64,000 bases of DNA from JBFMHP01 sp040752855 (GCA_040752855.1 JBFMHP010000001.1:179616-243615), one strand, 5' to 3'. Shown: positions 54,902 to 63,881, counted from the stretch's first letter. Made by a program: numbers and translations. The notes: generated by a model not told the origin, from the sequence alone.

Positions 54902-56250
54902 CGGCGACCGACACCATCGCGGCGGTGGCCACGCCCCCCGGCCGGGGCGGTGTGGGCATCGTCCGCATCAGCGGGCCGCGCGTGCCGGAGATCGCCGCGC
55001 GCATGCTCGGCAAGCCCCTCCCCCCGCGTCACGCGGAATACCTGCCGTTCCTCGATCGCCACGGCGCGGTGATCGACCACGGCATCGCCCTGCGCTTTGT
55101 TGCCCCCCACTCCTTTACCGGCGAAGACGTGCTCGAATTGCAGGGTCACGGCGGACCGGTGGTGATGGACATGCTGCTCACCGAGACCCTGGCCCTCGGC
55201 GCACGCCTGGCCCGGCCGGGGGAGTTCAGCGAACGGGCCTTCTTGAACGGCAAGCTCGATCTGGCCCAGGCCGAGGCCATCGCCGATCTGATCGACAGCG
55301 CCTCGCAACAGGCCGCCCGTTCGGCGCTGCGCTCGCTGCAAGGGGAGTTCTCCCGCCGGGTGCACGCCCTGGTCGACACGCTGGTCGAGCTGCGCATGTA
55401 TGTGGAGTCGGCCATCGATTTCCCGGAGGAGGAGATCGACTTTCTATCCGAAGGCCACGTCCTCGAACGCCTTGAATCGATTGAATCAGCGCTTGAGCAA
55501 GTGCTCACTTCGGCCCAGCAGGGCCAGCGGCTGCGCGAGGGCATGACCCTGGTCATCGCCGGCCAGCCGAATGCCGGCAAGTCCACCCTGTTGAATGCCC
55601 TGACCGGCCGCGAGTCGGCCATCGTCACCGATATCCCCGGCACCACGCGCGATGTGCTGCGCGAACAGATCTTGATCGACGGCCTGCCGGTGCACGTCGT
55701 CGACACCGCCGGGTTGCGCGAGAGCGCGGATGTGGTCGAGCAGATCGGCATCCGCCGCGCCTGGGAGGAGATCGCGCGGGCCGATCGCCTGCTGCTGCTG
55801 GTCGACGATGCCTGCGGAGTGACCCCGGAGGACGAGGCCATCCTCGCCCGCCTGCCCGCACCGCGCCCGCCGCTGACCCTGGTGCGCAACAAGATCGATG
55901 AGAGCGGCCGCGCCCCCGGTATCGAGGCCGGGCCGTGGGGACCGGAGCTTCGGCTTTCGGCGCGCGAAGGGCAGGGCATCGACCTGCTGCGCGCGCATCT
56001 CAAGGAGTGCGTGGGGTATCAGAGCGGCGGGGAGGGCGGCTTCATGGCGCGGCGGCGGCATGTCGATGCGCTGGAGCGCGCGCGCCAGCACCTGGCGCAC
56101 GGGCACGAGCAGCTGGCGCGCCACCGCGCCGGCGAGCTGCTGGCCGAGGATCTGCGCCTCGCCCAGGAGGCGCTTGCGGAGATCACCGGGGAGTTTACCA
56201 ACGAGGACTTGCTCGGCAGAATATTCACCAATTTCTGCATCGGGAAGTAA
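54862..56250 (+). CDS. mnmE: tRNA modification GTPase MnmE
   Basis: The protein (about 450-462 residues) forms 5-carboxymethylaminomethyl-uridine at tRNA wobble positions with MnmG. The G domain has GQPNAGKSTLLNAL, DIPGTTRD and NKID, and the C-terminal catalytic motif CIGK is intact. The conserved start (ATDTIAAVATPPGRGG) begins where the codon is ATA (54898), overlapping the yidC TAA; the only upstream start is a GTG at 54862 with no ribosome-binding site. The 5' end is therefore given as the GTG, but an AUA start is possible. Confidence 0.93.
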   Translation: MVHHPQTRKGGRITATDTIAAVATPPGRGGVGIVRISGPRVPEIAARMLGKPLPPRHAEYLPFLDRHGAVIDHGIALRFVAPHSFTGEDVLELQGHGGPVVMDMLLTETLALGARLARPGEFSERAFLNGKLDLAQAEAIADLIDSASQQAARSALRSLQGEFSRRVHALVDTLVELRMYVESAIDFPEEEIDFLSEGHVLERLESIESALEQVLTSAQQGQRLREGMTLVIAGQPNAGKSTLLNALTGRESAIVTDIPGTTRDVLREQILIDGLPVHVVDTAGLRESADVVEQIGIRRAWEEIARADRLLLLVDDACGVTPEDEAILARLPAPRPPLTLVRNKIDESGRAPGIEAGPWGPELRLSAREGQGIDLLRAHLKECVGYQSGGEGGFMARRRHVDALERARQHLAHGHEQLARHRAGELLAEDLRLAQEALAEITGEFTNEDLLGRIFTNFCIGK

Positions 56251-56258
56251 CCCTGCAC

Positions 56259-58421
56259 ATGCCCCGCGCACTCTCAGCCCTGGCCGCTCTTCTCAGCCTC
56301 CTCCACCTTGCCCAGAGCGCGCAGGCCGCGCCGGTGTGCGAGGCCCCCGGCGCCATCCCCGTCGCGCCGTTCACCCCGCGGGACGATGATGCCGTCCAGA
56401 TCCTGGCCGATCGCGTGGAGTCGCTCGGGCGCACGCGCATCCGCGCCGAAGGCGCCATCGAATTCCAGCACCAAGCGCGCTATCTGCGCGCCGAGCAGTT
56501 GGAGTTTGACAAGGACGCCGGCTTTCTCAAGGCGCAGGGCGACATCCTGTTGCAGGAAGACGGGCTGGCCGTCACCGGGACGAGCGCCGAATTCAATACC
56601 GATGCCAAGCGCATCAAGATCATCGGCGGCGCATATCAGCTCGGCGACACCAACGGCCACGGCGGGGCGGCGGAACTTGAAATCACGCCTACGCGCATCC
56701 GCCTGAGCGAGGCCAGCTATTCCACCTGCCCGCCGGGCGAGGAAGACTGGCTGGTGCGCGCCAGCAGCATCCGGCTCCAGCCCGCCAAGAACCTCGGTGA
56801 GGCCACGCACATGCGGCTGGAATTCATGGACGTGCCGTTTCTGTATCTGCCCTATGTGCAGTTTCCGCTCGGCGCGCGCAAGACCGGCTTCCTCGTGCCG
56901 GTGTTCGGCACCTCCAACAGCACCGGCGAGGACATCCAGCTGCCGTTCTACATCAACATCGCCCCGCCGCTCGACGCCACGCTCACCCCGCGCTGGATGA
57001 GCCGCCGCGGCGACATGCTGATGGGCGAGTTCCGCTACCTCTCCACGTTCGGGACCGGACGGATCGAGGCCGAGTACCTCGAGGAAGACAAGGTCACCAA
57101 CACCGAGCGCGATTATTTTGCCTTCCATCACCAAGGCGTGCACGGGCGGGTGCGTCACTATGCGGATTTCGCCTGGGTCTCTGACGTCGACTATCTGCGC
57201 GACCTTTCCACCCAGCGCGAAGAGGTCAGCGCCGCCGTGCTCGAGCGCGACCTGGGGGTCAACTACCTGAGCGAGACGCGGCGCTTCGACGCCCGCCTGG
57301 TCGGCTTCCAAAACCTCGACGAGCGGCTTGGCCCCGGCGAGGAGCCGTATCAAAGCCTGCCGCAGCTGCGGCTGCAAGGATACCAACCGCTCAACGGTTG
57401 GTTGACCGCCGAATGGGACGCCGAGCTCGTCTACTTCGACCAGGACCGGCGCCCGGCCGCCGCGCGGCTCGATCTGCAGCCGGCGCTGGCCGTCAATCTC
57501 ACCGGCGAGGCCGGCTACTTCAAGCCGCGCCTCGCCCTGCGCGACACCCGCTACCGCCTCGCCGAACCACCCGCCGGCGCGAGCCACCCCGCGCGCACCG
57601 TGCCGATCTTCAGCCTCGACACCGGGATAAACGCCGAGCGCACCGTGGCCTACCGGAACAGCACCTACCGCCAGACGCTCGAACCGCGCCTCTTCTATCT
57701 CCACGTGCCTTTCCGCAATCAGGAAGGCCTGGTGCGCGACGAGGCCGGCCACGACATCGTCTTCGACACCCTCGAAGCCGAGCTCGACTTCGACCAGCTC
57801 TTTCGCACCAACCGCTTCATCGGCGCCGACCGCCAGTCTGACGCCGACCAGCTGACCGCCGTGCTAACCAGTCGCCTGTTTGACGACGAGGGACAACAGC
57901 GCCTGCGCCTGCGCGCCAGCCAGACGTATTATTTCAAAGACCAGCGCGTTGTCCTGCCCGGCGAGAGCCCGGAGACCGCCACGCGCTCCGACCTGCTCGC
58001 CGGCTTTGATGTGCGGCTGCACAAATACTGGCACCTCGACGGCCTGGCGCAGCTTGCAAGCGAAGACTTTGCGCCCGAGCACGGAAAATTGCGTATCATT
58101 TACCGGGGCGAGCAGGAGCGCTACTTCGACTGGAACCTCAACTACCGGCGCGAGTTGGTCAAGCAATCCGGCATCCTGGTGCGCTGGCCCTTGGGGCAAA
58201 GCTGGATCGGCGTCGTGCAGTGGGATTATTCCTTCCTCCTGAACCAGACGCTCAAGGCCACCCTCGCCCTGGGGTATGAAGACTGCTGCTGGAGCCTGCG
58301 CATGGCCGCGCGCCGGTACATCGACGAAAACGACGGCAGCAGCAACACCGCTTTTGCCGTCCAATTCGAACTGAAGGGCTTCACCAGCATCGGCACCAGC
58401 ATCGCGGGATTCGAGAAATAA
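56259..58421 (+). CDS. lptD: LPS assembly protein LptD
   Basis: This 720-residue outer-membrane protein works with the lipoprotein LptE to place lipopolysaccharide in the outer leaflet. It has a signal peptide (ending AQSAQAAP), an OstA-like N-terminal domain and a large beta-barrel. The Cys needed for the two interlocking disulfides are present: C27, C157, C676 and C677. It follows mnmE by eight bases. surA, which helps assemble LptD, lies 100 bases downstream. Confidence 0.95.
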   Translation: MPRALSALAALLSLLHLAQSAQAAPVCEAPGAIPVAPFTPRDDDAVQILADRVESLGRTRIRAEGAIEFQHQARYLRAEQLEFDKDAGFLKAQGDILLQEDGLAVTGTSAEFNTDAKRIKIIGGAYQLGDTNGHGGAAELEITPTRIRLSEASYSTCPPGEEDWLVRASSIRLQPAKNLGEATHMRLEFMDVPFLYLPYVQFPLGARKTGFLVPVFGTSNSTGEDIQLPFYINIAPPLDATLTPRWMSRRGDMLMGEFRYLSTFGTGRIEAEYLEEDKVTNTERDYFAFHHQGVHGRVRHYADFAWVSDVDYLRDLSTQREEVSAAVLERDLGVNYLSETRRFDARLVGFQNLDERLGPGEEPYQSLPQLRLQGYQPLNGWLTAEWDAELVYFDQDRRPAAARLDLQPALAVNLTGEAGYFKPRLALRDTRYRLAEPPAGASHPARTVPIFSLDTGINAERTVAYRNSTYRQTLEPRLFYLHVPFRNQEGLVRDEAGHDIVFDTLEAELDFDQLFRTNRFIGADRQSDADQLTAVLTSRLFDDEGQQRLRLRASQTYYFKDQRVVLPGESPETATRSDLLAGFDVRLHKYWHLDGLAQLASEDFAPEHGKLRIIYRGEQERYFDWNLNYRRELVKQSGILVRWPLGQSWIGVVQWDYSFLLNQTLKATLALGYEDCCWSLRMAARRYIDENDGSSNTAFAVQFELKGFTSIGTSIAGFEK

Positions 58422-58424
58422 ATG

Positions 58425-58460
58425 TAGGGTGGGTAGGCGCGCAAGCGCGGTAACCCACCA
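58425..58460. repeat. Dispersed palindrome GGTGGGT type
   Basis: GGTGGGTAGGCGCGC and GCGCGGTAACCCACC form a hairpin between lptD and surA. It resembles common extragenic repeats of proteobacteria. Confidence 0.5.
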
Positions 58461-58521
58461 AGCGTGCCCAAAGCGCTTCGAGGGGCGGGCCCTTGCGCAG
58501 CAACACGTTAAATAGCAGGAC

Positions 58522-59913
58522 ATGAACACACAGATGAACATGAAACTCACGCACACCCTCATCGCGGCGCTCTATCTTCTCCTCAGCGCCACCGCCTGGG
58601 CCGAACAGGTCGTTTGGACCGACCGCATCGTCGCCGTGGTCAACGACGACGTGATCACCGAAACCGAATTCCGCAAGCAATTCGCCAACGTGCTGAAACA
58701 GGTGCGCGCGCAGACCGAACGCCTGCCGCCGGAGGATGTGCTGCGCACGCAAGTGCTCGAACGCATGATTCTCGCGCGCCTGCAACTGCAATTGGCGGAA
58801 AAATCCGGCTTAAAGATCGACGACACCTCGCTCGACCGCGCCGTTGAAGGCATCGCCAAGCAGAACAACTTCAGCATGCAGGAATTCCGCCGCGCGCTCG
58901 ACCGCGAAGGCTATGACTACGGCGATTTCCGCGAAGACTTGCGCCGCGATATGACCGTCGCGCGCCTGCGCCAGCGCGAAGTGGAAAACCGCATCAACAT
59001 CACCGAGCAGGAAGTCGATCACTTCCTCACCACCCAAGCCACCCAAGGCAGCGCCGAGGCCGAATACCGCCTCGCGCACATCCTCATCGCCGTGCCGGAA
59101 GGCTCCAGCCCCGCGCACGTCAGCGCCTATGAACAGGAGGCGCGCGCGATCATCGAGCGCCTCCAGCAGGGAGCGGACTTCGCCGCCGTGGCGATGGAAA
59201 AATCCAGCGGCGCCAAGGCGCTGGAAGGCGGTGACCTCGGCTGGCGCAAACTCGGCCAGTTGCCGACCCTGTTTGCCGATGAGGCGCAGCGCATGAAGAT
59301 CGGCGAGATCAGCCAGCCGATCCGCAGCCCGAGCGGATTTCACATCATCAAGCTGATCGAGAAGCGCAACGTGAAGGAAGAGCGCAGCGTCATCCAGCAA
59401 ACCTTGGCGCGCCACATCCTCGTGCGCCCGCGCTCGGCCACCGAGGGCAACGAGGCGAGGCTGCGCATCGAGCGGCTGTATCAACGTCTCGCCAACGGCG
59501 AGGACTTCGCCGCCCTGGCCACCGCCAACTCCGACGACAAGGCCTCCGCCATCAACGGCGGTGATCTCGGCTGGGTGAGCCCGAACATGATGGTGCCGGA
59601 GTTCGAAGAAAAGATGAACGAAGTCGCCAAGGGCGCCTTCAGCAAACCGTTCGAGTCGCGCTTCGGCTGGCACATCGTCCAAGTGCTCGACCGCCGCGAC
59701 CACGACAACACCGAAGAGATGCGCCGCGACAAGGCTCGCGCCCTGCTGCGCGAGCGGCGCATCGAAGAAGAATATCAACTCTGGCTGCGCCGCCTGCGCG
59801 ACGAAGCCTTCGTCGAAATCCGCACCCCAACCCAGGAACCGGCCAACTCCCCTCTCTCGCACGCGGGAGAGGCACCCGCAAAATCCCCTCTCCCGCTTGC
59901 GGGAGCGGGCTAG
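58522..59913 (+). CDS. surA: Periplasmic chaperone/peptidyl-prolyl isomerase SurA
   Basis: The 463-residue protein has a signal peptide (ending ATAWAEQ), a SurA N-terminal domain (VDRIVAVVNDDVITETEF pattern), two parvulin PPIase domains (about 175-275 and 285-390) and a C-terminal helix. It escorts outer-membrane proteins such as LptD. The last 20 or so residues (after TPTQEP) read through a CCCTCTC-type extragenic repeat that continues past the stop, so the C-terminus is probably extended by repeat sequence. Several close ATGs exist at the start. Confidence 0.95.
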   Translation: MNTQMNMKLTHTLIAALYLLLSATAWAEQVVWTDRIVAVVNDDVITETEFRKQFANVLKQVRAQTERLPPEDVLRTQVLERMILARLQLQLAEKSGLKIDDTSLDRAVEGIAKQNNFSMQEFRRALDREGYDYGDFREDLRRDMTVARLRQREVENRINITEQEVDHFLTTQATQGSAEAEYRLAHILIAVPEGSSPAHVSAYEQEARAIIERLQQGADFAAVAMEKSSGAKALEGGDLGWRKLGQLPTLFADEAQRMKIGEISQPIRSPSGFHIIKLIEKRNVKEERSVIQQTLARHILVRPRSATEGNEARLRIERLYQRLANGEDFAALATANSDDKASAINGGDLGWVSPNMMVPEFEEKMNEVAKGAFSKPFESRFGWHIVQVLDRRDHDNTEEMRRDKARALLRERRIEEEYQLWLRRLRDEAFVEIRTPTQEPANSPLSHAGEAPAKSPLPLAGAG

Positions 59914-59921
59914 GGAGAGGG
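59849..59921. repeat. CCCTCTC/GGGAGAGG-type repeat at the surA end
   Basis: Two hairpins, 59849-59872 and 59885-59921, pair CCTCTC with GAGAGG-type arms. The repeat covers the end of surA and the intergenic region. Confidence 0.6.
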
Positions 59922-59970
59922 CGTTTGAGAGCGAGAGGAAGTAATCGAACACACTCGCGCCAAATCAATC

Positions 59971-61011
59971 ATGCACACACCATCGCCTAAACCCATCGCA
60001 CGCCTGCTAATCACCCCCGGTGAACCCGCCGGCATCGGCCCGGATCTCTGCGTACTGCTCGCGCAACACGCACACCCGGCCGAACTCATCGTGCTCGCCG
60101 ATCCCACGTTGTTGCGCACACGCGCCGAGCAGCTCGGCGTCACGCTGCAATTGCAACTCGCGGATCTCGCCGCCACACCGTGCGCGCAGCAGGCCGGCGT
60201 GCTGAAATATCTCCCGCTGCAACTCGCCGCGCCCGTTGAGCCCGGCGTGTTGAACGCGGCCAATGCCGACTATGTCTTGCACGCCTTGGATCTCGCCGTC
60301 GAGCTGTGCATGGAAGGCAAGGCAGACGCCCTCGTCACCGGCCCCGTGCACAAGGGCGTGATCAACGACGCCGGCATCGCCTTCAGCGGCCACACTGAAT
60401 ATCTCGCCGAGATCTCGCACTCACAAGAACCGGTGATGATGCTCGCCACCGAAGGCCTGCGCGTGGCCCTGGTCACCACGCACTTGCCGCTGCGCGCCAT
60501 CGCCGATGCCATCACCGCAGAACGCGTCGAACACATCACGCGCGTATTGCATCATGATCTGCGCACACGCTTTGGCATCGAACATCCACGCATCCTCGTC
60601 TGCGGCCTCAACCCGCACGCCGGCGAAGGCGGACACCTTGGGCGCGAGGAGGTTGAGATCATCGAACCCGTGCTCGCCAAACTGCGCGCCGAAGGCATGG
60701 CGCTCACCGGCCCGCTGCCGGCGGACACCTTGTTCATCCCCAAATATCTCGATAATGCCGACGCCGTGCTCGCGATGTATCACGACCAAGGCCTGCCCGT
60801 GCTCAAATACCGCGGCTTCGGCAACGCCGTGAACATCACCCTCGGCCTGCCGTTCGTGCGCACCTCGGTCGATCATGGCACCGCGCTGGAACTCGCCGGC
60901 ACCGGCCGCGCTGATACCGGCAGTCTGCACTACGCACTGCGCATCGCCATGCAAATGACAGAAGTCACACAAGAACCACAAAGCGCGCGAACGCTTCGCC
61001 CAGACATGTAG
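59971..61011 (+). CDS. pdxA: 4-hydroxythreonine-4-phosphate dehydrogenase
   Basis: The 346-residue NAD-dependent enzyme takes part in pyridoxal 5'-phosphate synthesis. Hallmarks include LITPGEPAGIGPD, TGPVHKGVINDAG, the His in FSGHTEYLAE and YHDQGLPVLKY for metal and substrate binding. The last 15 residues or so do not resemble PdxA: they are encoded by a 52-base copy of the start region of rsmA. It is followed by rsmA after 69 bases. Confidence 0.94.
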   Translation: MHTPSPKPIARLLITPGEPAGIGPDLCVLLAQHAHPAELIVLADPTLLRTRAEQLGVTLQLQLADLAATPCAQQAGVLKYLPLQLAAPVEPGVLNAANADYVLHALDLAVELCMEGKADALVTGPVHKGVINDAGIAFSGHTEYLAEISHSQEPVMMLATEGLRVALVTTHLPLRAIADAITAERVEHITRVLHHDLRTRFGIEHPRILVCGLNPHAGEGGHLGREEVEIIEPVLAKLRAEGMALTGPLPADTLFIPKYLDNADAVLAMYHDQGLPVLKYRGFGNAVNITLGLPFVRTSVDHGTALELAGTGRADTGSLHYALRIAMQMTEVTQEPQSARTLRPDM

Positions 61012-61114
61012 TTGCCGGGATAAGGCGCAGCCGTTCCCGGCAACGGGCACGCGATCGAATCAAAATGACAGGAGCCACACATGGACCATAAAGCGCGCAA
61101 ACGCTTCGGCCAAA
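60953..61114 (+). repeat. Duplication of the rsmA start region at the pdxA 3' end
   Basis: Positions 60953-61004 match 61063-61114 at 44 of 52 bases with a constant offset of 110. The second copy includes the rsmA ribosome-binding site and first codons (DHKARKRFGQN); in the first the ATG has become AAG and the frame differs. Confidence 0.85.
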
Positions 61115-61866
61115 ATTTCCTACAAGATGAAGGCATCATCCGCCACATCATCCACAGCATCCATCCGCAGCAGGGCCAGCGCCTGGTTGAAATCGGCCCC
61201 GGCCTCGGCGCGCTCACCCAAGAGTTGCTTGCAGAAGCAGGCGTGCTCGATGTCATCGAACTCGATCGCGACGTCATTCCACACCTGCAACGGGCCTGCA
61301 CCGGCAAAGGTGAGCTGCGCATCCACAACGCCGACGCGCTGGATTTCGATCTGCGCACACTAGCCGATGCGCAACACAAACTGCGCATCATCGGCAACCT
61401 GCCGTACAACATCTCCACGCCTTTGCTGTTTCATTTCATCGATCAGATCGACGTGATCGAAGACATGCACTTCATGCTGCAAAAGGAAGTGGTCGACCGT
61501 CTCGCCGCCCCGCCCGGCGGCAAAGACTACGGACGCTTAAGCGTCATGGTGCAGTATCACTGCGCGGTGGAAAAAATCCTGGATGTTCCGCCCGAAGCAT
61601 TCACCCCCGCGCCAAAGGTCGACTCTGCCGTCGTGCGCCTCATCCCGCACCGCACACCGCCCGTGCAGGTCGCCAGCGTAGCGGAGCTGGCGAAACTCGT
61701 CACCAGCGCCTTCGCCCATCGCCGCAAGACCTTGCGCAACAATCTCAAAGGCATCCTATCAGCGGAGCAGATCGAAGCTCTCGGCATCGACCCCGGCGCG
61801 CGCGCCGAGACCTTAAGCCTCGAAGAATTCGCGCGACTGAGCAATGCCGTCAAAAAACTTTTATAG
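61081..61866 (+). CDS. rsmA: 16S rRNA dimethyladenosine transferase RsmA (KsgA)
   Basis: The 261-residue enzyme dimethylates A1518 and A1519 of 16S rRNA during 30S maturation. HKARKRFGQNFL is the N-terminal hallmark, EIGPGLGALT is the S-adenosylmethionine loop and NLPYNIS the catalytic motif. GGAG lies seven bases before the ATG. It follows pdxA, as in other gammaproteobacteria, and is convergent with the integrase gene. Confidence 0.96.
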   Translation: MDHKARKRFGQNFLQDEGIIRHIIHSIHPQQGQRLVEIGPGLGALTQELLAEAGVLDVIELDRDVIPHLQRACTGKGELRIHNADALDFDLRTLADAQHKLRIIGNLPYNISTPLLFHFIDQIDVIEDMHFMLQKEVVDRLAAPPGGKDYGRLSVMVQYHCAVEKILDVPPEAFTPAPKVDSAVVRLIPHRTPPVQVASVAELAKLVTSAFAHRRKTLRNNLKGILSAEQIEALGIDPGARAETLSLEEFARLSNAVKKLL

Positions 61867-61890
61867 GTTTCGTAAAGCATCCAGAGGCTG

Positions 61891-63270
61891 TCACAATCTA
61901 TCCAGTGGACTAACCACCCCATGCCCACCGCGGTTGAGGACATGCGTGTAGATCATCGTCGTCGAAACATCCGCATGGCCCAGCAACTCCTGCACGGTGC
62001 GGATGTCGTAACCCGTCTCCAATAGATGGGTCGCAAAACTGTGCCTCAAGGAATGACAGTTTACTTTTTTGGTGAGATTTGCAGCACCCGCTGCGGTTTT
62101 GATCGCTTTCTGCAAACCATTTTCATGGACATGATGGCGGCGAGTCTTACCGCTGCGCGGATCGACAGACAGCCTGCTACTGGGAAACACATATTGCCAG
62201 ATCCATTCCTTAGCCGCATTCGGATACTTGCGTGCTAGCGCGTTTGGCAAAAACACTTCACCAAATCCCTGTTGTAAATCCTGTGCATGCAACAGTCTAG
62301 CGCGCTCCATGTGATCCTTCAGTGTCTGCGCCAAGCGCTTGGGCAGGGGCACGACACGATCCTTTCTGCCCTTTCCGTCACGGATGAGAATCTGATTGTA
62401 TTCAAAGTCGACGTCCTGGATGCGCAAGCGTAGACAATCCATCAAGCGCATCCCTGTTCCATATAACAGCGCTGCCATCAAGCGGCTCGTGCCTTCCATC
62501 TTGTCGAGCAGACGCATGACTTCTGAGCGAGTTAGTACCACCGGCAATCGCTTAGGACGCTTAGCACGCTCAAACTCGCCAAGCGCCTCCAATGGCTGCT
62601 GCAAAATCTGATGATACAGAAAAACCAAGGCATTCAGCGCCTGGTTTTGCGTGCTCGCGGCTACATTGCCACGCACGGCAAGATTCTGAAGAAAGGAAAC
62701 AACCTCAGGCGCTCCAGCAAGGCGCGGATCACGATTATCGATAAAAAGTATGAAGCGACAAATCCATTGCACATAGGCCTCTTCAGTACGAATGGAATAA
62801 CTGCGCCGCCTGATTTCTGCTCTCAAGGAGGTCAACACATCGCAGTGAGCTTGCTTTACACGGTCATATGCAGACGATGGTTTAAGTTCGGGAGGTTGCG
62901 GTGGGGTGGTGACAGATTCTCGCGCAAGGGTATGGTGTTGCGGCGAGAGCGACTTGGAAAAATTCTTCCAATAATTCCAGTCGACCTCATCAAGCCATGG
63001 GACATTTAAAAACTTGAACAAATTCTGTATAGCATAGGCGGCCTGCGAAAACTGCCAGTCCTTGAGTCGGGTGTTTCGGCCTAAATTAGTCAGATATTCA
63101 GACACCTCTTCCTGGGTATGTCGAACCAGCCTTTTATCAGGAAACGCTGCGATATATTGCTCAACCCACTTGACGTACCAACGAAGGCTTTTCTCCTTAA
63201 CTCCTTGTTTCATTAGATATTCGATATACCGATCCCAAAACCTCTGTGCCTTTGACTTGTCATGCTCCAT
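61891..63270 (-). CDS. intI: Integron integrase with extra N-terminal domain
   Basis: This 459-residue tyrosine recombinase catalyses insertion and excision of gene cassettes at attI and attC. Catalytic residues are intact: R275 (GTGMRLMD), H406 and R409 (HSLRH), H432 (LLGHADV) and Y441 (MIYTHVL). The IntI-specific region around residues 355-390 (QYVFPSSRLSVDPRSGKTRRHHV) is present and separates it from XerC/D. It is longer than typical IntI (about 320-340): about 130 residues at the N-terminus form an additional SAM-like DNA-binding domain. AAGGAGG precedes the ATG at 63270. It faces away from its cassettes. Confidence 0.92.
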   Translation of the reverse strand: MEHDKSKAQRFWDRYIEYLMKQGVKEKSLRWYVKWVEQYIAAFPDKRLVRHTQEEVSEYLTNLGRNTRLKDWQFSQAAYAIQNLFKFLNVPWLDEVDWNYWKNFSKSLSPQHHTLARESVTTPPQPPELKPSSAYDRVKQAHCDVLTSLRAEIRRRSYSIRTEEAYVQWICRFILFIDNRDPRLAGAPEVVSFLQNLAVRGNVAASTQNQALNALVFLYHQILQQPLEALGEFERAKRPKRLPVVLTRSEVMRLLDKMEGTSRLMAALLYGTGMRLMDCLRLRIQDVDFEYNQILIRDGKGRKDRVVPLPKRLAQTLKDHMERARLLHAQDLQQGFGEVFLPNALARKYPNAAKEWIWQYVFPSSRLSVDPRSGKTRRHHVHENGLQKAIKTAAGAANLTKKVNCHSLRHSFATHLLETGYDIRTVQELLGHADVSTTMIYTHVLNRGGHGVVSPLDRL

Positions 63271-63315
63271 CTGATAGCTTCCTCCTTGTTGCGGTGATGA
63301 TTTTAAGCTCGACAA

Positions 63316-63331
63316 CTGTATAATTATACAG
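63316..63331. promoter_or_regulatory. LexA (SOS) box in front of intI
   Basis: CTGTATAATTATACAG is a perfect CTGT-N8-ACAG palindrome 45 bases upstream of the intI start. LexA control of integrase genes is known for other integrons, so cassette shuffling here should be induced by DNA damage. Confidence 0.88.
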
Positions 63332-63413
63332 TACATTGAAAAGTAATACGGGTGCAATAGGCAGATTCTGTCTAGCACCATATTTAATATTTATGTCTAA
63401 TACACTGTTAGGC
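63332..63413. other. attI site
   Basis: The region upstream of intI ends in GTTAGGC at 63407-63413, the core recombination site where cassettes insert between G and TTAGGC. The left border of attI is not defined by sequence alone. Confidence 0.7.
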
Positions 63414-63434
63414 AAAAAATACGAGCACAGCGCA

Positions 63435-63773
63435 ATGTCTGATGTTAATGAAAAAGAAATAGAATTGGCCAAAGAACAAAACGACGGCATCGAGCATGAC
63501 GAAGAAGAAATAGATGTCGGCCCTTTTCTAGCCTATTTAGAATCTGATAAGGGTCATGAATTAGCCTCTAGAACATTAAAGATAATAGAGGACATAAAAA
63601 AGGCGACACTTGAAAATAATGCAAGTCATGCCAAGTTTGAAAAATGGCTTCAAGTTGGAATTATTCTCACGGTTGTGTTGTCATCAACGTTTCTCACATA
63701 TTTTGGAAAGTTTGATTCAACTGTGGGTGTTTTATTTGGCACTTTGGTTGGGTATCTATTCGGTAAGAAATAA
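63435..63773 (+). CDS. Integron cassette 1: small membrane protein
   Basis: This 112-residue protein starts MSDVNEKEIELAKEQ, has a charged, Glu-rich N-terminal half and two C-terminal membrane segments (WLQVGIILTVVLSSTFLTYF and VGVLFGTLVGYLFG), ending in GKK. No family is recognised. Start: the ATG at 63435 lies inside the cassette; earlier ATGs precede the attI crossover. Base composition is clearly AT-richer than the chromosome, as usual for cassettes. Expression probably depends on a promoter in intI or attI. Confidence 0.75.
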   Translation: MSDVNEKEIELAKEQNDGIEHDEEEIDVGPFLAYLESDKGHELASRTLKIIEDIKKATLENNASHAKFEKWLQVGIILTVVLSSTFLTYFGKFDSTVGVLFGTLVGYLFGKK

Positions 63774-63776
63774 ATT

Positions 63777-63881
63777 GCCTAACCATAGGGTCAAGCCGAC
63801 CCATTTCCGCGGCGCTCGTTTGTGCGTAGATCGCACAAGCCTCTCACCGCTCCAATGGTCGGCTTACCCAAAACGTTAGGT
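63777..63881 (+). other. attC site of cassette 1
   Basis: It begins GCCTAAC (63777-63783) and ends GTTAGGT (63875-63881), the inverse core sites. The inner arms GGGTCAAGCCGACC (63788-63801) and GGTCGGCTTACCC (63858-63870) are complementary except for one extra base, the extrahelical base used by IntI to choose the strand. Length is about 105 bases. Confidence 0.9.

Noticed and set aside
56274..57752. Minus-strand open frame opposite lptD
   Set aside because: No domain recognised; lptD with its four conserved Cys occupies the locus.
58425..58460. Possible CRISPR-type repeat
   Set aside because: Only a single palindrome, with no regular spacers; no CRISPR array was seen anywhere in the window.
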